Part shown: in pieces, positions 1 to 11,890 of the stretch
Layout: the number at the start of each line of letters is the position of its first letter
Numbering within the stretch: the first letter of the stretch is position 1
Assembly: GCF_023101765.2 (NCBI RefSeq)
Contig: NC_064237.1
Location: 6,357,649-6,421,648, forward strand
From: Spodoptera frugiperda
Taxonomy: Eukaryota > Arthropoda > Insecta > Lepidoptera > Noctuidae
DNA length: 64,000 nucleotides
Reading direction: 5' to 3'
Translations under genes and position numbers: made by a program
The notes under the pieces: generated by a model
Database searches by the model: none
What the model saw: only the letters and a program-made list of their open reading frames with translations
What the model was told of the DNA's origin: nothing

Positions 1-417
1 GTGCAGAAGATAGCCAGGTCGTTCAGCATCCCTTGTAGGTCCTGCAGCGTTTCTGCCATTATGACGATATCATCTGCGAATCGCAAGTGAGAGTGTGTTC
101 GCCATTGATATTGATGCCACGTCCTTTCCAGTGCAGCCATGAACATATCCTCCACATTGAACAGTTTCGGGGATATGACGTCCCCTTGTCTCACTCCTCG
201 ATGCGATGGTATGAACGTGTGCTGATTCTGTACTTGGACGGACTAGTGGCGGCTTCAAGACATCTCATCACATGGATGTATCGCCAATCAACCTGGCATC
301 GCTGCAAGGATAGGACAGACCAATCTCTATCGAGTAAAGGCCTTCTCATTCCACAAATAGGCACAGGGGCTGACTACTCTTCGGTCTGTATAATCTGCCG
401 CACTGTGAAAATGTGGT
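1..417 (-). pseudogene. Broken RT palm of the same RTE element
   Basis: The minus strand continues with DHIFTVRQIIQTEE and then an in-frame TAG. Conserved pieces after that are SLQRCQVDWRYI, RGVRQGDVISPKLF and LRFADDIVIMAE, cut by the window edge. In the sister copy the first catalytic aspartate sits in FVDYEKAFDS. Here that block (around 310-350) is scrambled by indels and the aspartate cannot be read in frame, while the FADD box at about 75-90 survives. Further indels lie between the QGD and FADD boxes. The copy therefore cannot make active RT. Confidence 0.88.
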
Positions 418-2022
418 CTAGCCGTATCCGCTCCGAAATCCAGCCTGCTCCGGTGGTTGGAATTCGTCGAGTCTTCGCGCAAGACGGTTCGTGATCACTC
501 TTGAGAACAGCTTATAGACGTGGCTTAGAAGCGAAATGGGTCGATAGTTCTTCAGAAGGCTTTTGTCCCCTTTCTTGAAGAACAAGACGACCACACTTCT
601 GCTCCACGCCTCTGGAGTTCTCCCTTCAAATAGGACAGCGTTAAAAAGCTTTTGGAGCTCCCTCAGTACGGGTTTGCCTCCAGCCTTTAGCAACTCTGTG
701 GTAACGCCGTCCTCTCCAGGGGCTTTTCCATTTTTAAGCTGCCCAAGAGCAATCTCGACTTCGCCAATGCTGACTTCTGGCAGGTCTTCGGTGAAATGGC
801 GCGTTAATGTAGCTCTAGAGTCCTCATTTTCGGGATCAGGACGAGATGCATGCGAAGCGTATAACCGGCTATAGAAGTCCTCTATTTCCGAAAGAACCGC
901 CGGCTTAGAGGCAACAACTTCTCCAGTTGCTGTGGTCAGTTTCGTCAGGTGGCTTCTGCCGAGAGATTGTACGAACACCTTAGACCCCCGATTCTGCTCG
1001 ATGGCTTTTTCAATAGAAGCGGTATTAGAGCACCGGAGGTCGTGTCGCACGCGTTTGTTGATCTCCCGGTTCAGTGCTCGTTTTCCTGACGAAGTGACGG
1101 GTGGGTTTTCACGTCGTTGCCTCATCAGCCCCAGGGTCTCCTCGGAAAGTTTAGACTTCCTGCCCTTACGTCGCATGTTACAGAATCTCGTACCTTCGTC
1201 CCTGAGGACTCGAACTACATTTTCTAGGTTCTGGTTAACGTCCGTTGTGGTTTCCAAGGCAGCAAATCGGTTTTCCAGATTAAGCTGGAACGTTTCAGAT
1301 CCGGTGATGGTTTGGAGCATAGTAGGTCGGAGCCTGGACTTCATCAAACGGACACGTTCGGCTTTAAAGTCGATATTCAGAGTGCCTCGGACAAGTCTGT
1401 GATCACTGCCGGTGTTAAAACTGTTGATCACGGAGACATCTCTGAATATGTATCGCCTGTCCGCTATGATGAAGTCGATCTCATTTTTTGTCATAGTGTC
1501 GGGGCTCCGCCAGGTCCACTTCCTTTGGGGCTGCTTTTTGAAAAACGAGTTCATCAAGAACAGCCCCTCCCGTTCGAGGAAGTTGACAAGCATCCGCCCC
1601 CTATGGTTTCTGGCTCCAAAACCATGGGATCCTACTACCGATTCACTGCAATTCTGTACTCCCACTTTAGCGTTAAAGTCTCCCATGACAACATTGTAGT
1701 GGGTCTTAGTAGTGAAGTGGAGGGCCCTCGATATGTCATCGAACATTTCCTCCACCTCATCATCTGAATGTGCCGAGGTCGGTGCGTACACTTGCACCAC
1801 CTTAAGGCTGTACCTCTCGGTGAGCTTGATAATGAGGTACGCTACCCTGCTCGACACACTAGATATTTCCACAACGTTATCAGAGAGAGACTTATTGACC
1901 AGAAACCCGACGCCACCTTGGGATTGTTGGTCTCCCTCTCGGAAGTACATTAGGTGGCCGGACTCTAGGGTGACGGTGTCCTCCCCTCTCTTCGGACTTC
2001 GCTTAACCCCAGAACGTGCCAC
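418..2022 (-). pseudogene. RTE endonuclease and N-terminal reverse transcriptase segment
   Basis: An open frame of 534 codons; the nominal Met is not the real start, since the protein joins the 1965-2237 segment by frameshift. The first 210 residues carry the APE endonuclease motifs QVYAPTS, MGDFNAKVG, WTWRSPD, NEIDFI and GSDHRLVRG. A linker of about 150 residues follows, then RT blocks: LKNGKAPGEDG, VVVLFFKKGDKSLLKNYRPISLLS and PPEQAGFR. The frame ends at a stop at 418-420, created by a small deletion just before the catalytic palm. The endonuclease part looks intact, which makes this useful for aligning family members. Confidence 0.92.
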
Positions 2023-2237
2023 CTAATCTTCCCAAGCTCCACCTCCAGTTGCGCCAGATGCGAGTCAAGCCGTAGTGTGCGTCCGTTGTACGTCGCCAGG
2101 GTCAATTTGTTTTGGTGGCCTCCCATAACCCGGGGATTCTTCGCACCCCCTGCCCCGCCGCTACCATGACCGCCACCGTGGCCAGGCCTAGCGGGGCCGC
2201 CGGGAACTAGGGGCCGCGGCCTTGTTCTTTTAAACAT
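1965..2237 (-). pseudogene. N-terminal segment of RTE endonuclease ORF
   Basis: Ninety codons from ATG at 2237. The first 35 residues are rich in glycine and proline and end in GGAGGAKNPR, as in the copy at 14.5 kb. Then comes the start of the APE fold, with LATYNGRTL carrying the metal-site Asn and LGLSEVRREG carrying the catalytic Glu. The frame breaks at about 2000, just after RREG, and the protein continues in the frame of the 418-2022 segment. The two segments overlap by about 60 bp, so this is one ORF broken by a small indel, not two genes. Confidence 0.88.
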
Positions 2238-2478
2238 TGGAGGAGTTGCCCGTAATCGCCACGCTGGGCAGGCGGGTTGGCGATCGCAGGGTGTAAACTT
2301 CTCGCACCAGTGATGCTGCTGCCCATCATTGGCCTGTAATTTAGTTTACGCCTTAGTACTGATGGTTATCCCGCCATCAGTCGGTCGCCAGAGCCTCGTT
2401 CGCTAATCGGCAGGATGCACCACGGGCAGGTGAGGTTGGCATTTGGGCAATATGGTGGTAGTTCACCCCTTACACCCC

Positions 2479-2506
2479 AATGAGTGTACTAGACAAGCAT
2501 GTTGAC
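2479..2506 (+). repeat. 28-bp direct repeat, left copy
   Basis: Twenty-eight bases beginning AATGAGTGTACTAG and ending GCATGTTGAC. They are identical to 3963-3990, and the bases on both sides differ. This copy abuts the 5' end of the RTE element exactly. Confidence 0.9.
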
Positions 2507-3962
2507 AATCGATAAACTCGATTTATTTAATCGGCTGGGTTATTGAGTTTTTATTTTCATCTGTATTTTCGAAAGGAGAAAACAAATATCTACTTTTAGA
2601 TTACTTGCTTGCTTTTCATATCAGTTATATTTAATTGGAAGGTCAAACATCAGGTAGTTTTTCAGGAGTCTGTATCGATGGTTATTGAACCGATAAATCA
2701 ATATCTATTCTTATATTTTTACAAGTCTGTTTTACAATTTAATAATTTAGGTTTAATTTTTCAAGTAATTTATCTATAGATATGGCTAAACACTTATTAC
2801 TTCTGTACTAGATCCATTACATTATTTAAAATGATCTGTTTAATGTTCAAAAACAACTATCAAAAACATTTCACTACAATTTAATGTAACGATAATACAG
2901 AATTTAAATTTAAATTACTATTTCGTTGCTTTCGCCACAAAATGAAGCCAAAAAATATAGCACAATATTTCATTACTTAAAATAAATTTAAACAGAAAAG
3001 CAAGTGTTTGAAATGCAACGTACAATATTAATTAAAGTCGGAAAGATGCGAAGCATACGCAATAACATTTTCCTTTTAATAAGGACGTGTAATAAAACAC
3101 ATAAAACTTTATTCAGTACATTTTACGCCACTAGATGTCGTATTCTACGTTTTTGGGTTCATAAGTCCTGGTTTATTTTCAAGGGACTTTTTTTCGAACG
3201 AACCCATTTCCCTTAACGGCTCGGGCAGACGAAAACGTCAGTCGGACAGTGTTTTTTTTTTATTCGGTCTGAATACATTCGGTCTGAATGCCGCAAATGT
3301 TTTGATACGTGTACGAAATGTGTTATGCAGAAAATTATTCTGTACGTTTGAAAGTTAACAAACCATTTGAAAAATGATTTAGTCCATGCTGCGGTGGTTA
3401 TGCAAAACATTTAGAACTTGGTTGATGAATGTTTTTTATTGCTTGGGTATTTGTGTTTGCTAACAAAATGGACATAAATCTGAAATGTGGTCATAATAAA
3501 TTAAACGAGCGAAATAGTTGGTTGAAATATTTTAGCCAGTTTGAAAACAAAAATTGAATTAAGTTTGTATGGTTTTGATCCCTTTTGAGTATTAACATTT
3601 TATTTGACAGAGTGGATATAATTTACACAATGCTTCTGTGCTTTGGAATGGAACTTCACACAGATACAATTATATTTTATTATACATATACTGTGTATTT
3701 CACTCTTTTGATAAAAATAATTATTATTGATAAATTTAATTAACACTTTGATACATAAAACTAGTTATATGCAAACCAAAACTATTGTTTTATAAAAAAC
3801 TAATAAAATTAGCAATATGTGATTGGTTATAAACCTGCATCATCAATGCTATCAGTTGCTATCGCAAATAAAAAAAGATTGAAATATCATTTTGTCACGT
3901 CGGCCATGACACTTATGACATTGCTCGATCCGACAAACTGTCACAGGGTCTGCGTGGACAGA
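2507..3962. other. 1,456 bp of unknown DNA between the 28-bp repeats
   Basis: The DNA is AT-rich with no coding ORF that I would defend. The last 70 bases (3893-3962) are distinctly richer in G and C and contain TGTCA words in both orientations. There is no poly(A), no terminal inverted repeat and no recognised transposon motif. The exact flanking repeat suggests an insertion or duplication, but its nature is not visible. Confidence 0.4.
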
Positions 3963-3990
3963 AATGAGTGTACTAGACAAGCATGTTGAC
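3963..3990 (+). repeat. 28-bp direct repeat, right copy
   Basis: Identical to 2479-2506, in the same orientation, 1,484 bp downstream. Confidence 0.9.
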
Positions 3991-4950
3991 TGATATAACA
4001 TTCGAAATCATGCTACGTTATTTTAGTCACAGTGTTTTCCATTTTATTTTGTTTGTATACAATGCGTTTAACTTAATATACTAGATACTATAATAGTTAA
4101 AATAGTTAAGTATCTATCCATATTATGTAGCTAGTATATTGTAGCTAAAATATTAAGTTAAGTATCTATACATATACATATTTAGATACTTAATTGGACA
4201 GCGCTTGGCCACTGGCTTGTCTTGTGGTAAGTAGGTAATGATGTGGCCGTATATATTAAGTAGTTTTATTATTAATGCCTTGGTAACATGGTGGGTTCCT
4301 ATTGTTAAAAGTAAAACGTCCAACGAAACAATATTATGAAACTAATTGAAAAAGAGTAACCTGGAGTTTTATGCTCGTTCTTCTCCATCGACATTTTTAA
4401 TATATAATATTTGATTTGACTTTCAAATGTGTCTTCTTAACCTATTTGAAAAAAAATTACTTATGTAAGCAATAAAAATATTTTTTATGATTTTGTTTTG
4501 TTTTTATACGTAATCTAAGCAATTACTAAATAGAAGTATAAAAAGTAAAATTAAAATAAAATAATTTCAGGTGTCTCTTTTACGACGACTTGGCGACAGA
4601 GGATAATGTCACATTAAAGTATAATATCGTTTTTACGCTTATTCAAATTAATGAAAGGCCCAAAAAATCCTTTGATCTTAGCTATATTCAAATGCTACTT
4701 GTTATTTAATTTCCGAAAGTACGTATTTACTTTTAAAATTATATTAATTTAGTTTCTTTTAAAAGGCAAGCTTATTACTCGTAGTAAGTAAAAGAGAAAA
4801 TTTTAGACCCTATTAGAAATTGTAAAAATGTCACCTTATTTTAGAAAAGGTCAAAAGGTTTTATTTTTTCAATATCTAATTTTTCACAGCTGGTGATGGT
4901 TCATAGTTGGACTATGGAACTCCTCTGATCCTCAAACTTTTTTATTTGAT
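3991..4950. other. AT-rich DNA, nothing recognised
   Basis: No ORF of note and no repeat family that I recognise. Short runs of A and T are frequent. Confidence 0.5.
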
Positions 4951-5080
4951 GGGGAAAATCATCCTATTACTTCTCTTGTCTCTTCTCGTGTCAGACTCTC
5001 ACTGACTAAAAACCACCCCGTTCCTACTCCTGCTTTTCGAACCGGAGCCCCTGTAAGCCCGCTAGGTAGTCCACAGCTCC
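4951..5080 (-). mobile_element. LINE 3' end, family A (copy 1)
   Basis: One of seven copies in the window of a repeat whose conserved end reads GGGGAAAATCAT on the plus strand, that is ATGATTTTCCCC at the element's own 3' end. Other signature words are GACTAAAAACCACCCCGTTC and GGTAGTCC-CAGCTCC. Copies at 18.4, 26.8, 40.8 and 43.5 kb retain an ORF end (ELRT then stop) just upstream, so this is the 3' UTR of a LINE. This copy stops at about the stop-codon region, consistent with 5' truncation. Confidence 0.75.
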
Positions 5081-7840
5081 AAAAACTCCTCTACCTAGGA
5101 TAGTTTTGACATGATCGCAACTGCGCAAGCAGGTTGCAGACCTCAGTTAAATGAGGTATAACAGAGAACCCTGCTACTTGCAAACGCGTAGTCCCTTAAT
5201 CAGCTCAGCTCTTACCACATCACCTCGCTTGGTTTGTGACCAATTTACATACATTCTGACGTCAGTACACCATTTAGACTAGTTTAGATCTTCAAAGGCT
5301 ACTAAAAACAGAATATCTAGTCTCACATTACAAAACAATTTACAACGTTAGCAACGAATTTAATATATTCATTCATTCCATGTGTAATAGGTATAAATCG
5401 GTGTGGAGCTCTGGAATATATTTCGCGGGGTTTAATCAACCAATAAATGGAAATGTTGAGTTTCATTTGAGACTGCCACTCTCAAAGTTAAAGCTATGCT
5501 TTTAGCTGTTTCTAAAAGCCATTCAAACACCTATATTGCTCTTGTTAGAGTTTTAAAATGAATGAAAATTTGAAGCCTTTTTTAAGCTGTTAAATATTTT
5601 GGTTTATCACATCTATGGTATGAATGTTTATAGAAGTAGACTATCAGAAGGAGGTGCAATCTTAACATACATTTCTAAGGCACAGTAGCTCACACAACTT
5701 TCCATATTTCTTTCGAATCTAAGCTTTAATTTTCATACAGATATAGGTAGGTAAAGGTTTTTTTACATAGGTAGTATTGTAATACTGTCGATCTTTTAAA
5801 CTCCATCATGTATACAGTTCTGCACAACCTTTGTTTTGAATCAGAGATTTTATTAACCACAATCAAATTCCTTATCAAAATAGTAAACACTAAATTCCAC
5901 TAAAAACCCAAAACATACCTACACATTTAGACCAAAAATGAAAACATGAAACGAAACAAAATGGAAGTGACATCACATCATGTAGAACGCGTTAATACTC
6001 GTACAGGCAGTTGATGTAAATTCAACACACGTACGCAGATCGTTATCTACGACGATTTCAATCTGGGATACCGCAGATGGTGTTTACGGCATGCAGTTTA
6101 CGTGGAAATTGCATGCGCGCGACGCATTAGCGACTACCCGCAAATTACGAGCGCAATCTCCTACGAATCTGCGGCCACTTCCATAATATTTGCGGACTTT
6201 ATAGCTATGTTCAGTTTTATGGTGAAACTTTTGATGCAAACGTTACTGTTTATTGTTGTTGTTAAATGTGTTTGGAATTTAAAATGGTAGCTTGATGTTT
6301 GCTTTTAAATACATAGTCAGTAAAAATGTTCAATCATTTTTGCAAAGATTGCAGTATTACATATTATGATAATTTAATGATAACAATATATCTATTACCT
6401 TACAAAACTATGCATCCTCATCGTTATATCGACAGCTATATTTTATAGCTGCGATAATAAATAGTTTTCCGAGAAAATCAAGAAAACACAATTACTTACT
6501 CATAGACGTCAAAGAGCATGAAAATTTTAAATAAGTATCGAAATAAACCTTAAGGAAATATAAACACAAAGCATTTCCTCGAAAATATAATGAATAGTAA
6601 TCAAAATTGTAAAGTATAAAAAAATGTTATCGCAGTTGTGTATTTAACATTATAATAACAATTTCATATTCATTGCTATAGTATATCAAAACATTTTCTA
6701 CATCCTAAAATAATAATATAACATTCACCTGAGTAATGCAACAGAAAACCATTAGTCATACTCATTATCCTTCAACCAATGGGCAGTTCAACATGAATCA
6801 ATAAAAAATTAGTGCCTATATCCAATGACTACTTACATTTCTATCAAGGCCAAAATCACAAAATGACCCAATAAGTATTATCTTAAAAACACGTCAAAAG
6901 AGGCCAAAACACACACATTACCTTTCACATCATCATAAACCGTAACTCAGAAGGTAAATCCCGAACGGGTATTGCGACTAGATGTCTGTAGGCCTTATTA
7001 ATGGCCTCACCTGACTGAGACGGATGACTGTCACTGACCTGACGTTGACCTTGTTCGCCCTATTTATTCCAGGCCAATTTACCTTTGTTTTTATTGTGTT
7101 ATCTTTGACGGTAGCATGTTCCTTTCTTTGTCGAAAAGGGAACAAATAGGCGAGTGATTAGCGTCGAGTGGCCTCTTTCTTTGATTCTCGTTTTATTTTT
7201 TTGTTTTCTTTCTTTCTTTCAATAAAGCGTTGTATAAATTGCGGGGCTCTGCTCAGATTGCTTTTTGGCAATTTCTGTTTGTTATTTTTTAATTGAAGAT
7301 TCTGATTTTTTGATAAATGAAGCGGGATTTATTGTTTTGCGGTTGGATCGTTAATTTCTAATTAATGAGGCTTATAAATTGAGTTTTGTATCGGCGGTCT
7401 AAGTTAAGATAATTATTCTTAGATTACATCAAAATTAAAGAAATGTTTTTTTAGTTTCTTATATTAAAACATGTAACATGTTTTTCCAACAATGCCTACA
7501 TTTTTGGGCATACATTAATTAATCTACAAAGCCTACTGTACAATCTCACCTAAGCATCTAAAACCGAGAAGTTAATTCACATGAAACATTAACGTTAACG
7601 AATTCTAGGTTCGTAACTACACGGTTAAAAACTAGCACATTCACTTTCAGTATTGCATCAAATAAAAATAAACAAAGGTTTGGCAAAAATGTTATTGTTT
7701 ATTCGCTACTACAAAAAAAAAAAAACATATATCGTTATCGTCATTATGACGATTAGAATTACAAAAGAAACATCATCATTAAGAACCGTAGCAGTCCAAC
7801 AGAAACTACACTATGATCTCCAACTAAGCAATTTTTTAAG
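5081..7840. other. AT-rich DNA, nothing recognised
   Basis: I see no gene. The stretch at 6000-6190 is richer in G and C and holds a 62-codon ORF at 6102-6290, but that ORF has no recognisable domain and a hydrophobic tail of the kind chance ORFs often show. Confidence 0.45.
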
Positions 7841-7950
7841 AGGGAAAATCATCTGCTCTGTTAGACAATTACTAACCAAAAACCACCCCGTTCTTACTCC
7901 TACTTTTTGAGCCGGAGTTTCGGTAAATCCGCTTCGTAGTCCGCAGCTCC
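7841..7950 (-). mobile_element. LINE 3' end, family A (copy 2)
   Basis: Starts AGGGAAAATCAT and keeps the ACTAACCAAAAACCACCCCG and TAGTCCGCAGCTCC words, with about 30 bp deleted after the first box. Truncated at the usual place. Confidence 0.72.
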
Positions 7951-9728
7951 GCATCTAATATACACTTTCTTATTCATAACACAGCAGTTGAATGTTATGG
8001 GCAATTGATGATAAGGATGATGATTACAAAAACACAATAAAGTAAAACTACAGTCAAAAAGTAAACAAACAGACAACTTGATAGTGGACCTTCTGAATAA
8101 TAGTTCCATAGTGTCGGGGTTTAGTTTCGTTATTTAATTATTCCGCTACTAATCCAATCCCTGAAGCGATCTAATTCAGAAATCCCTACGAGTGCCTATT
8201 AATTTACTCGGCACGGGAGATAGCTAATTACTTGAAGTAACTTGTATTTAATTAGCTGCTATTTTGTAGTTTGTTCCCCTTTACGGCTATATATTAGGGT
8301 TTTCCGGGTTATTGTAATTTTGAGGTGAAGTAAGTACCGTACTTATCTGTTTTCTTTTTACCGGGTAAGAGAATTTAGTTGATATCCTATCGAATTCATT
8401 TACTTCAGCGTTCAATAAATTAAAATGGATAGGTGCTGTAAAATTGAATTCAATTTTATGTTAAGAATTTTTTAATTAAAATATCCATTATATTATTAAT
8501 TTGTTGAATTATTCATTTCAAAATTCATTATAAAAACAGAATTTATGTAAAGACTATTGTGGAATTTAAAATATTATACCACAAATACTTTAATTATATT
8601 CAAAACTGTAATATTATAAATAATGAAATATTATGTAAATTGTAATATACATATGTTATATTATATAAAATTTATCTTATAGATTAAATATTTGTAAAAC
8701 ATGTGTTAAAATAGAAACTGTATTATACTGGAATTTACATTGTAATTGCAGTGTTACTACACAGTTGCTAAAAGCCAGTTTTGTGAGCTATGTTCCAAGT
8801 TGCTTGGTTGCAAATATTTGTATGGCCTACAGATATTTGTACGTGTGTTTGAGCGAGTGGGATGTGTTTGCAACACTCAGACGGTACATAAAGCTGAAGT
8901 CTTGGATTCTTATCTCGCAGATATGAGGTGCTGAGGTACGTTTGTTTTTGCCAAAGGGAATAGTGGAAAGCGAAGAAGTTTTTGCTTGGTCAGAAAAAAA
9001 TAGGGAAAATTCTTAGTATAAAATAACTTTGTAATTGTTACCTAACTATAATAGTTATCATATTCTCTTATCAAGGTTTAAAATGAATTCAAATAAAGAA
9101 ATTAGCAAAATTAAGATATTAAACCATTCTATCGATTTGTAACCTGCTGAGGTTCTTACTGGTGCAGACTTCTTCAGATAATGAATCACGCTTATTTTAT
9201 TATTTATTTATTTTTATAACCATTATACAACCAAAACCAAAGAAGTTTAATTACTTATTTAGCTTTAAAATAACTAAAATTCTCTTACACATACATAATT
9301 TAGAATTTAGAGATTGAGGTACTGTAATTACAGTACCTAGGTAGTTACACAATTAATATGTTAACAAAGTACAAACTGGATAACATCGCTTAATTATTCA
9401 ATTTGACCAACACTACGTCTACATGAACCTCATGTTTTCCTACAAATAGCGCTGTACATGTTCCATTCGCTTCAAAGCATCCCCCTGTATTAGAACACGC
9501 TGTATATGGTACCGACTATCTATCTAGTATCTACTGGTACACAAATGTGACAATTCAGTCTCCAATATGCCTTCCAAATAGGATTGCATATGTAATAGGG
9601 TTCTGGTTTAGAATACGGTTCATAGGTGTCTATTTCTATTTCTATGCCTATGTTTGGTACGTCTGTGGTGTGTTTTGATTGGTTTTTAGATAGCTTTGTG
9701 AATTGCTTTTTTTTCGATTTTAATTAAG
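7951..9728. other. AT-rich DNA, nothing recognised
   Basis: Very AT-rich between 8400 and 8720. The ORF of 62 codons at 8746-8934 is cysteine-containing but has no motif I can name. Confidence 0.45.
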
Positions 9729-9957
9729 TGTAGGAGAGCTATGCTTCGGTACGTAAGGGCCGGCTTAACCGGAGTGATGACATCACGGCCTTAAAGAAAA
9801 CCAACGTGAAATAACGCTTGCCTTGTGATGTGAGGTTACCGGAGGCCCAATTACCAATTACCTCCAAAAGGCCGGCAGCGTACTTGTAACGCCTCTGGTG
9901 TTTCAAGTGTCCATGGGCGGCGGCGATTGCTTACCACCAGGCAAAAAGCCATACGAC
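9729..9957 (+). mobile_element. SINE family B (copy 1, nearly full length)
   Basis: Begins GTAGGAGAGCTATGCTTCGG. It carries GGCCGGCTTAACCGGAGTGATGACATCACGG in the first third (pieces at 9758-9790) and ends with the widely shared tail GCGGCGATTGCTTACCA. Orientation follows the A-rich 3' end of the copy at 47.0 kb. The tail is also the 3' end of the LINE fragment at 39.6 kb, the usual sign that a SINE borrows the reverse transcriptase of that LINE. Confidence 0.75.
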
Positions 9958-10717
9958 TCAAAGCATGACTGGTAAAAACTGGTGATTAGTTAAAGGCTGT
10001 TCGGGCTTAGTTCTCAAATTGTGCACGCTTTAATGAAAACTAGAAATTATAGTAATTGCTGGATGAATTGTCTACAGTATATGGCAACAGGTTTGTTCCC
10101 TATTTTACATATTATATATGTGACGCAAAGGTAATTGTCGAAACGTAAACAGTGTCACATCCAATGAAACGACTTCCTCCCTGCATTTGCTGTCGTCATT
10201 TAAGGATTTTAAGTAATTGATGTGAGCGAAGCCGGAGGTAAAAACGAGTTTACACATAAAAGCTTTTACCAAGGCTTAATGCACACTAAATCTGATTACT
10301 AAAATATTATACGAGTATAGTGATGAGTAAAATATAATACAATGTTGTTTCAATATAAAGCCTGTTTTTCTAAGCGTCCATTATTTTATAGTGTTCGTAG
10401 AATTTTCCAAATATCACAAAGGATAAAAGCAGAATTTATTTTATATGAAATATCTAAATATTTTCTCTCTTTGTTAGCCACAAAACGGTGTAATAGAATG
10501 TCAGTGAGCAAAAAAAAAGTAGCTTCAATTGTTAACACAAACTGGATCGATGTGGTTTCTTTTTTTTGCTGACTGATTGCCTTGTTAGTTCAGTAGCAAT
10601 AACCGTAATGTCCTGTGAGAAAAGCAAAAAATATCATCCTAAATTCTATGAAAGTGTGTAGGCAGAGGCGAACATTGGTAGACTCACATTTATTTTTTCT
10701 TGTAACCTTTATTTAAT
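9958..10717. other. AT-rich DNA, nothing recognised
   Basis: The ORF of 76 codons at 10342-10572 is low-complexity and unconvincing. Confidence 0.45.
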
Positions 10718-10875
10718 AACTAGCTTCTGCCAGCGGTTACGCCCACGTTCCCGTGGGATAAAAAATATCCTATCTACTATGTCAGCTTATCTTTAACCGT
10801 ATACCAAATTTATTCAAAATCCGTTCAGTAGTTTCGGCGTGATTGACGAACAAACATTTTGTAGTATGGGGCAGC
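10718..10875 (+). mobile_element. Short repeat beginning ACTAGCTTCTGCC (family E relative)
   Basis: Starts with ACTAGCTTCTGCCAGCGG and contains TATACCAAATTTATTC and ATCCGTTCAGTAGTTTCGGC. This grammar of CTAGC, 'state change', then 'CCGNNCAGTAGTT' recurs at 11409, 25710, 35508, 61906 and 62345. It is a typical lepidopteran interspersed repeat; the class is uncertain. Confidence 0.6.
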
Positions 10876-11408
10876 TAGATGGAAAATAAAGAGGTGTGTA
10901 GTTTGTAATGTCCTGCGTCCCTGTAAAGTGTCACGCATTATGTTAAAGGGAAATCCAGTTATGACATTTCCTCTTTGTATTTGCTTCACGCTACCAACAG
11001 TCACGTAACAACACTAAAATTAATCAGCGAGCCCAACCAGCAAATTTAACTACAGGCTGCTAACTCAACAACTTATATACAACTTTTAGAACTCCCGCTG
11101 TAATAAATTCAGTGTTATTCTTTCATCGGATTAGCTTGAAACGACTAACTTTGTATGAAAAGCAAGTTTTGGCACGAATATGCGGACGTTATCTCAGTGG
11201 TTGTGTTGTTAATCGTAACTTCAAAACTATCCGTGCGGTAACTACAAACAAATGGAGTGAGTTTTGTTTAAACTATGTTTTGCTGCACCTAGCGCATTGA
11301 ATTGGAATAAAACAAAAAGTACGTACACTGCAGTATTCCCCTAAGGACATATATAGTATGTAGTATAGTCCGCATAATGATAAACATATTTACCGCTTAT
11401 TATAATCT

Positions 11409-11540
11409 CACTAGCTACTCCCACGCGGTTTGCTATTCGTTGTAGCGTGGCGTTATAATATAGAGCCTTCTTTGATAAATGTACTATCGAACGTAAACAG
11501 AATATTTCGTAAATCGAACCTAGTTCCCAAGATAAACGCT
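11409..11540 (+). mobile_element. Short repeat beginning ACTAGCTACTCCCACGCGG (family E relative)
   Basis: Head ACTAGCTACTCCCACGCGG, then a core GATAAATGTACTATCGAACG that also occurs at 35588 as GATAAATGCACTATTCAACA. Diverged; class uncertain. Confidence 0.6.
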
Positions 11541-11780
11541 TTCAAATCAACTCTTACACTTTAAATGTTGTAAGTAATTAGTAGTATAGATTCACATGTA
11601 ATAATAATGTGTAATAAAAACGAGTACTGAAGTCCCACTTTCCAAGCACTTGGCTGTTTAATTTCAACTAAACCCTGTATAGCTTTACTTCAAGATTAGA
11701 TACTTTAAGAGTATATAGCAGGCACTATATAAAACAGCACTTATTATTTAAGTACCTTAGGTTATTGTGTGTCGTTAAAG

Positions 11781-11890
11781 TGACGTCACGACTACGCCGT
11801 AGCCAGGCCGTAGCAGTTAGGACTCGATCAGAAAACGTGATTGTTACGCCGTAGCAGGCTTTATTGTGATAATCTACGCTGTAGGCAGCG
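11781..11890. repeat. Cluster of CTACGCCGTAGC motifs next to a CRE-like site
   Basis: The near-palindrome CTACGCCGTAGC occurs at 11792-11803. Related words follow at 11806-11814, 11844-11854 and 11875-11886. A perfect TGACGTCA lies at 11781-11788. The local GC content is well above the surroundings. It may be a regulatory cluster or the remains of a MITE; no second end was found. Confidence 0.45.

Larger units (their letters stand above)
1..2478 (-). mobile_element. Degenerate RTE-type non-LTR retrotransposon, 5' part
   Basis: A minus-strand LINE whose 5' end lies at about 2478, where the element begins GGGGTGTAAGGGG read on the minus strand. It runs off the left edge inside the reverse transcriptase. 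From right to left it carries a roughly 240-bp GC-rich leader, a glycine-rich N-terminus (GGAGGAKNPR), an APE-type endonuclease and RT motifs. It is homologous over its length to the better preserved copy at 14310-17446, and the two share the leader motif GGGCAGCAGCAT. Clade assignment to RTE rests on the GDFNAKVG, WTW, NEIDFI, GSDHR and YRPISLL motifs and on the trinucleotide tails of the sister copies. The 3' end is outside the window. Decay (frameshifts, a stop, a lost catalytic motif) shows this copy is dead. Confidence 0.93.

Noticed and set aside
932..1402. 156-codon and 151-codon plus-strand ORFs at 932-1402 and 1312-1767
   Set aside because: Shadows of the minus-strand RTE coding region.
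6102..6290. 62-codon ORF with a hydrophobic C-terminal stretch
   Set aside because: Looks like a membrane peptide but is short, isolated and without a family match that I can name.
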